Shown here piece after piece: positions 62,544-64,000 of a stretch of DNA of 64,000 bases. The DNA lies in the NCBI GenBank assembly GCA_964016875.1, contig OZ024719.1, forward strand, positions 31,110,679-31,174,678. Direction: 5' to 3'. Source of the DNA: Fallopia convolvulus (taxonomy: Eukaryota; Streptophyta; Magnoliopsida; Caryophyllales; Polygonaceae). Position 1 is the first letter of the stretch; every line of letters begins with the position of its first letter. The translations under genes and the position numbers were made by a program. The notes beneath the pieces were generated by a model. That model was not told where the DNA came from. It made no database searches and was given only the letters and a program-made list of their open reading frames with translations.

Positions 62544-64000
62544 CTAACCCTCAGACGTTTTAGTAGACGTCTCTTCTTGATCATCAACGACATGATCCTC
62601 TCCGTTTGGGTCATTTAGCGGACCAAGTGGATCATTATCATGTGTGTCATCGATAACTCGTGGAAGGGAAGAATCATTTTGAAATGCCTCTTCAACGGCA
62701 ACCCCCCATGAACCACTCTCGTTAGGGTCTACACACGTACCTTCATCGGGCCACACACGTGACTTCACTTTACATACCGCTATCCATTCAGCATCTGCAC
62801 ACCTCATCTTGGGGTAATCTCGGAAATAAACTTGAGTCACTTGATGAGCTAAGATGTAACGGTCTTTTGTTCTAAACATTTTATGTCTATGAATATCCAT
62901 AAGCTTTAGTTGAGGGTGAGTGTGTGTTCCACCACGACTTCGAGTGTCAAACCACAAACAATTGAAGACAATAGGGCGCTTGACTGTTGGAGATATGTAA
63001 TTCAACTCAATTATTTCCTCTATCACACCATAGAAGTCCTCCTCGTCAGTGTCGAAGCTTTGTCCTAGAACACAAACTCCAATACTGTCGGTACCCTGGT
63101 TAATGCGTGTGCCTTCGTGTGGAATCGATAACCGTTGACAACATAGCTAGCATATGTCTTCACTTTTTTAGAGGGTCCACGAGCTAATGTTGCAATGTTA
63201 GGATCTGTAATTACCGGATTGTCAACATGTATGTACGTCGATCGAGGAGTAGGATTTGACCCGCGCACGAAGTTTGTCAAATAGTATCTATTAAAGAGAA
63301 TAATTGATCGAGTCAAGTACTTATATATATATATATATATATTATTATTATTCAAATCAACATAAAGAGAAACTTCCTCGATATAGGGCTCCACTTCGAC
63401 GCAGTTCATGAGTATGTACGTTTGGATCACATGGAATTCATCATCTGTGAGCACACGACCACTAGATCTGCTACCCAACGTTCGCCCAGTTGTTGTGAAA
63501 ATAGACAAATCGCCCGGATCAACCCCAACTGGAAGTGTGCAACTAACGTTGCGGGAGACATCCATATGATTACTCGCGACATGCGAGTTAAAATAATACA
63601 AGCAAAAGAAGGACGTCTCCGGAACGAGATAGGCACTACAAATTGAGCCCTCAACTTTAGCTTTATTGCCAACTGTTCCCTTCAGCCTTTTTAAGAACCT
63701 ACAATATATATATATATATATAATATTGAAGACCATGTGTTCTACAAGTTAATTAGATAATTAAAACAAATTAACTACAATTTATGAAAAATTATAATTC
63801 TACATACCTTTCTTCTGGATACATCCATCTACAATTGACAAGGCCACAAAGTGAAGCTTCCCGTGGCAAATGAATATCCAAGTGCTCCATTGAATCAAAT
63901 AACGTGGGGGGGGGGGGGGGGAAGATACGCTCCAGCTTGCACAAAATAATTGATATTTCCTTGTGCAACTGCATAACCACTTCAGACTTAAGCTCATAAC
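62544..64000 (-). pseudogene. CACTA (En/Spm) TNP2-type transposase, C-terminal exons, runs off the right edge
   Basis: Minus-strand exons of a CACTA transposase. Exon 64000-63808 is DUF4218: E-V-V-M-Q-L-H-K-E-I-S, then M-E-H-L-D-I-H-L-P-R-E-A and C-R-W-M-Y-P-E-E-R, ending at a GTATGT donor. Exon from 63698 continues F-L-K-R-L-K-G-T-V-G-N-K-A and Y-I-L-M-N-C-V-E-V-E-P-Y-I-E-E. After an (AT)n stretch, D-P-N-I-A-T-L-A-R-G-P and V-N-G-Y-R-F-H-T lead to a frameshift near 63100. Then DUF4216 follows: D-F-Y-G-V-I-E-E-I-I-E-L-N-Y, F-N-C-L-W-F-D and Y-I-L-A-H-Q-V-T-Q-V-Y-F. The catalytic transposase part lies beyond the window. The frameshift makes this copy doubtful. Confidence 0.82.
63906..63921. 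repeat. G16 homopolymer inside the DUF4218 exon
   Basis: Sixteen G in a row, read on the minus strand as five Pro codons in I-F-P-P-P-P-P-T-L-F. The frame is kept at this length. Confidence 0.9.

Overview
The window is nuclear DNA of a flowering plant, most likely a eudicot. It carries TTTAGGG-type telomere-like repeats, Sirevirus, Athila/Tat-type, CACTA, Stowaway, FAR1-like and plant LINE sequences, and one plant-type FAD monooxygenase gene with introns. The species cannot be named from the sequence. I found no rRNA, tRNA, organellar or bacterial genes. Nearly everything is transposable-element DNA, much of it nested, and the only cellular gene is a broken one.

Layout. 1-5.7 kb: fragments of a Ty3 element, a FAR1-like gene, a gypsy gag and a hAT transposase, a degenerate TCGGGTT tract and an RTE-type LINE tail. 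5.7-8.3 kb: AT-rich DNA with a Stowaway MITE and Helitron-like ends. 8.29-18.85 kb: one complete 10.56-kb LINE on the minus strand, bounded by a 20-bp target duplication and a poly(A) tail. It has ORF1 and a broken EN-RT-RNaseH ORF2, plus unusual hydrophobic reading frames upstream of ORF1 and between ORF1 and ORF2. 19.77-34.13 kb: an FAD monooxygenase pseudogene whose intron 1 holds a 10.35-kb Sirevirus (20102-30450) and whose later intron holds a reverse solo LTR (32146-33206).

34.32-37.32 kb: a fold-back TIR element with inverted telomere-like repeats at its core and an LTR-like insert. 37.34-39.35 kb: a decayed copia pol. 39.35-52.03 kb: a Tat-type gypsy element (LTR, PBS, gag, protease) interrupted at 40549-50438 by a complete non-autonomous Athila-type element. 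That element has 1404-bp LTRs, TSD TTATC, gag/protease remnants and an intact roughly 600-aa extra ORF, but no RT or integrase. 52.03-56.86 kb: part of a related element whose LTR is split by another solo LTR. 56.9-64 kb: two CACTA elements (Transposase_24 exons; DUF4218/DUF4216 exons running off the right edge), an RTE-type tail and strongly skewed low-complexity tracts.

Two observations stand out. First, several LTR-element families here carry short palindromic words repeated many times through LTRs, UTRs and even coding DNA. The word differs between families but sits at equivalent LTR positions. Second, the LINE leader contains a hydrophobic reading frame with a 260-codon tandem duplication. 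Its two copies differ at roughly a third of bases yet stay in register over more than 430 bp, which is hard to explain without past coding constraint.
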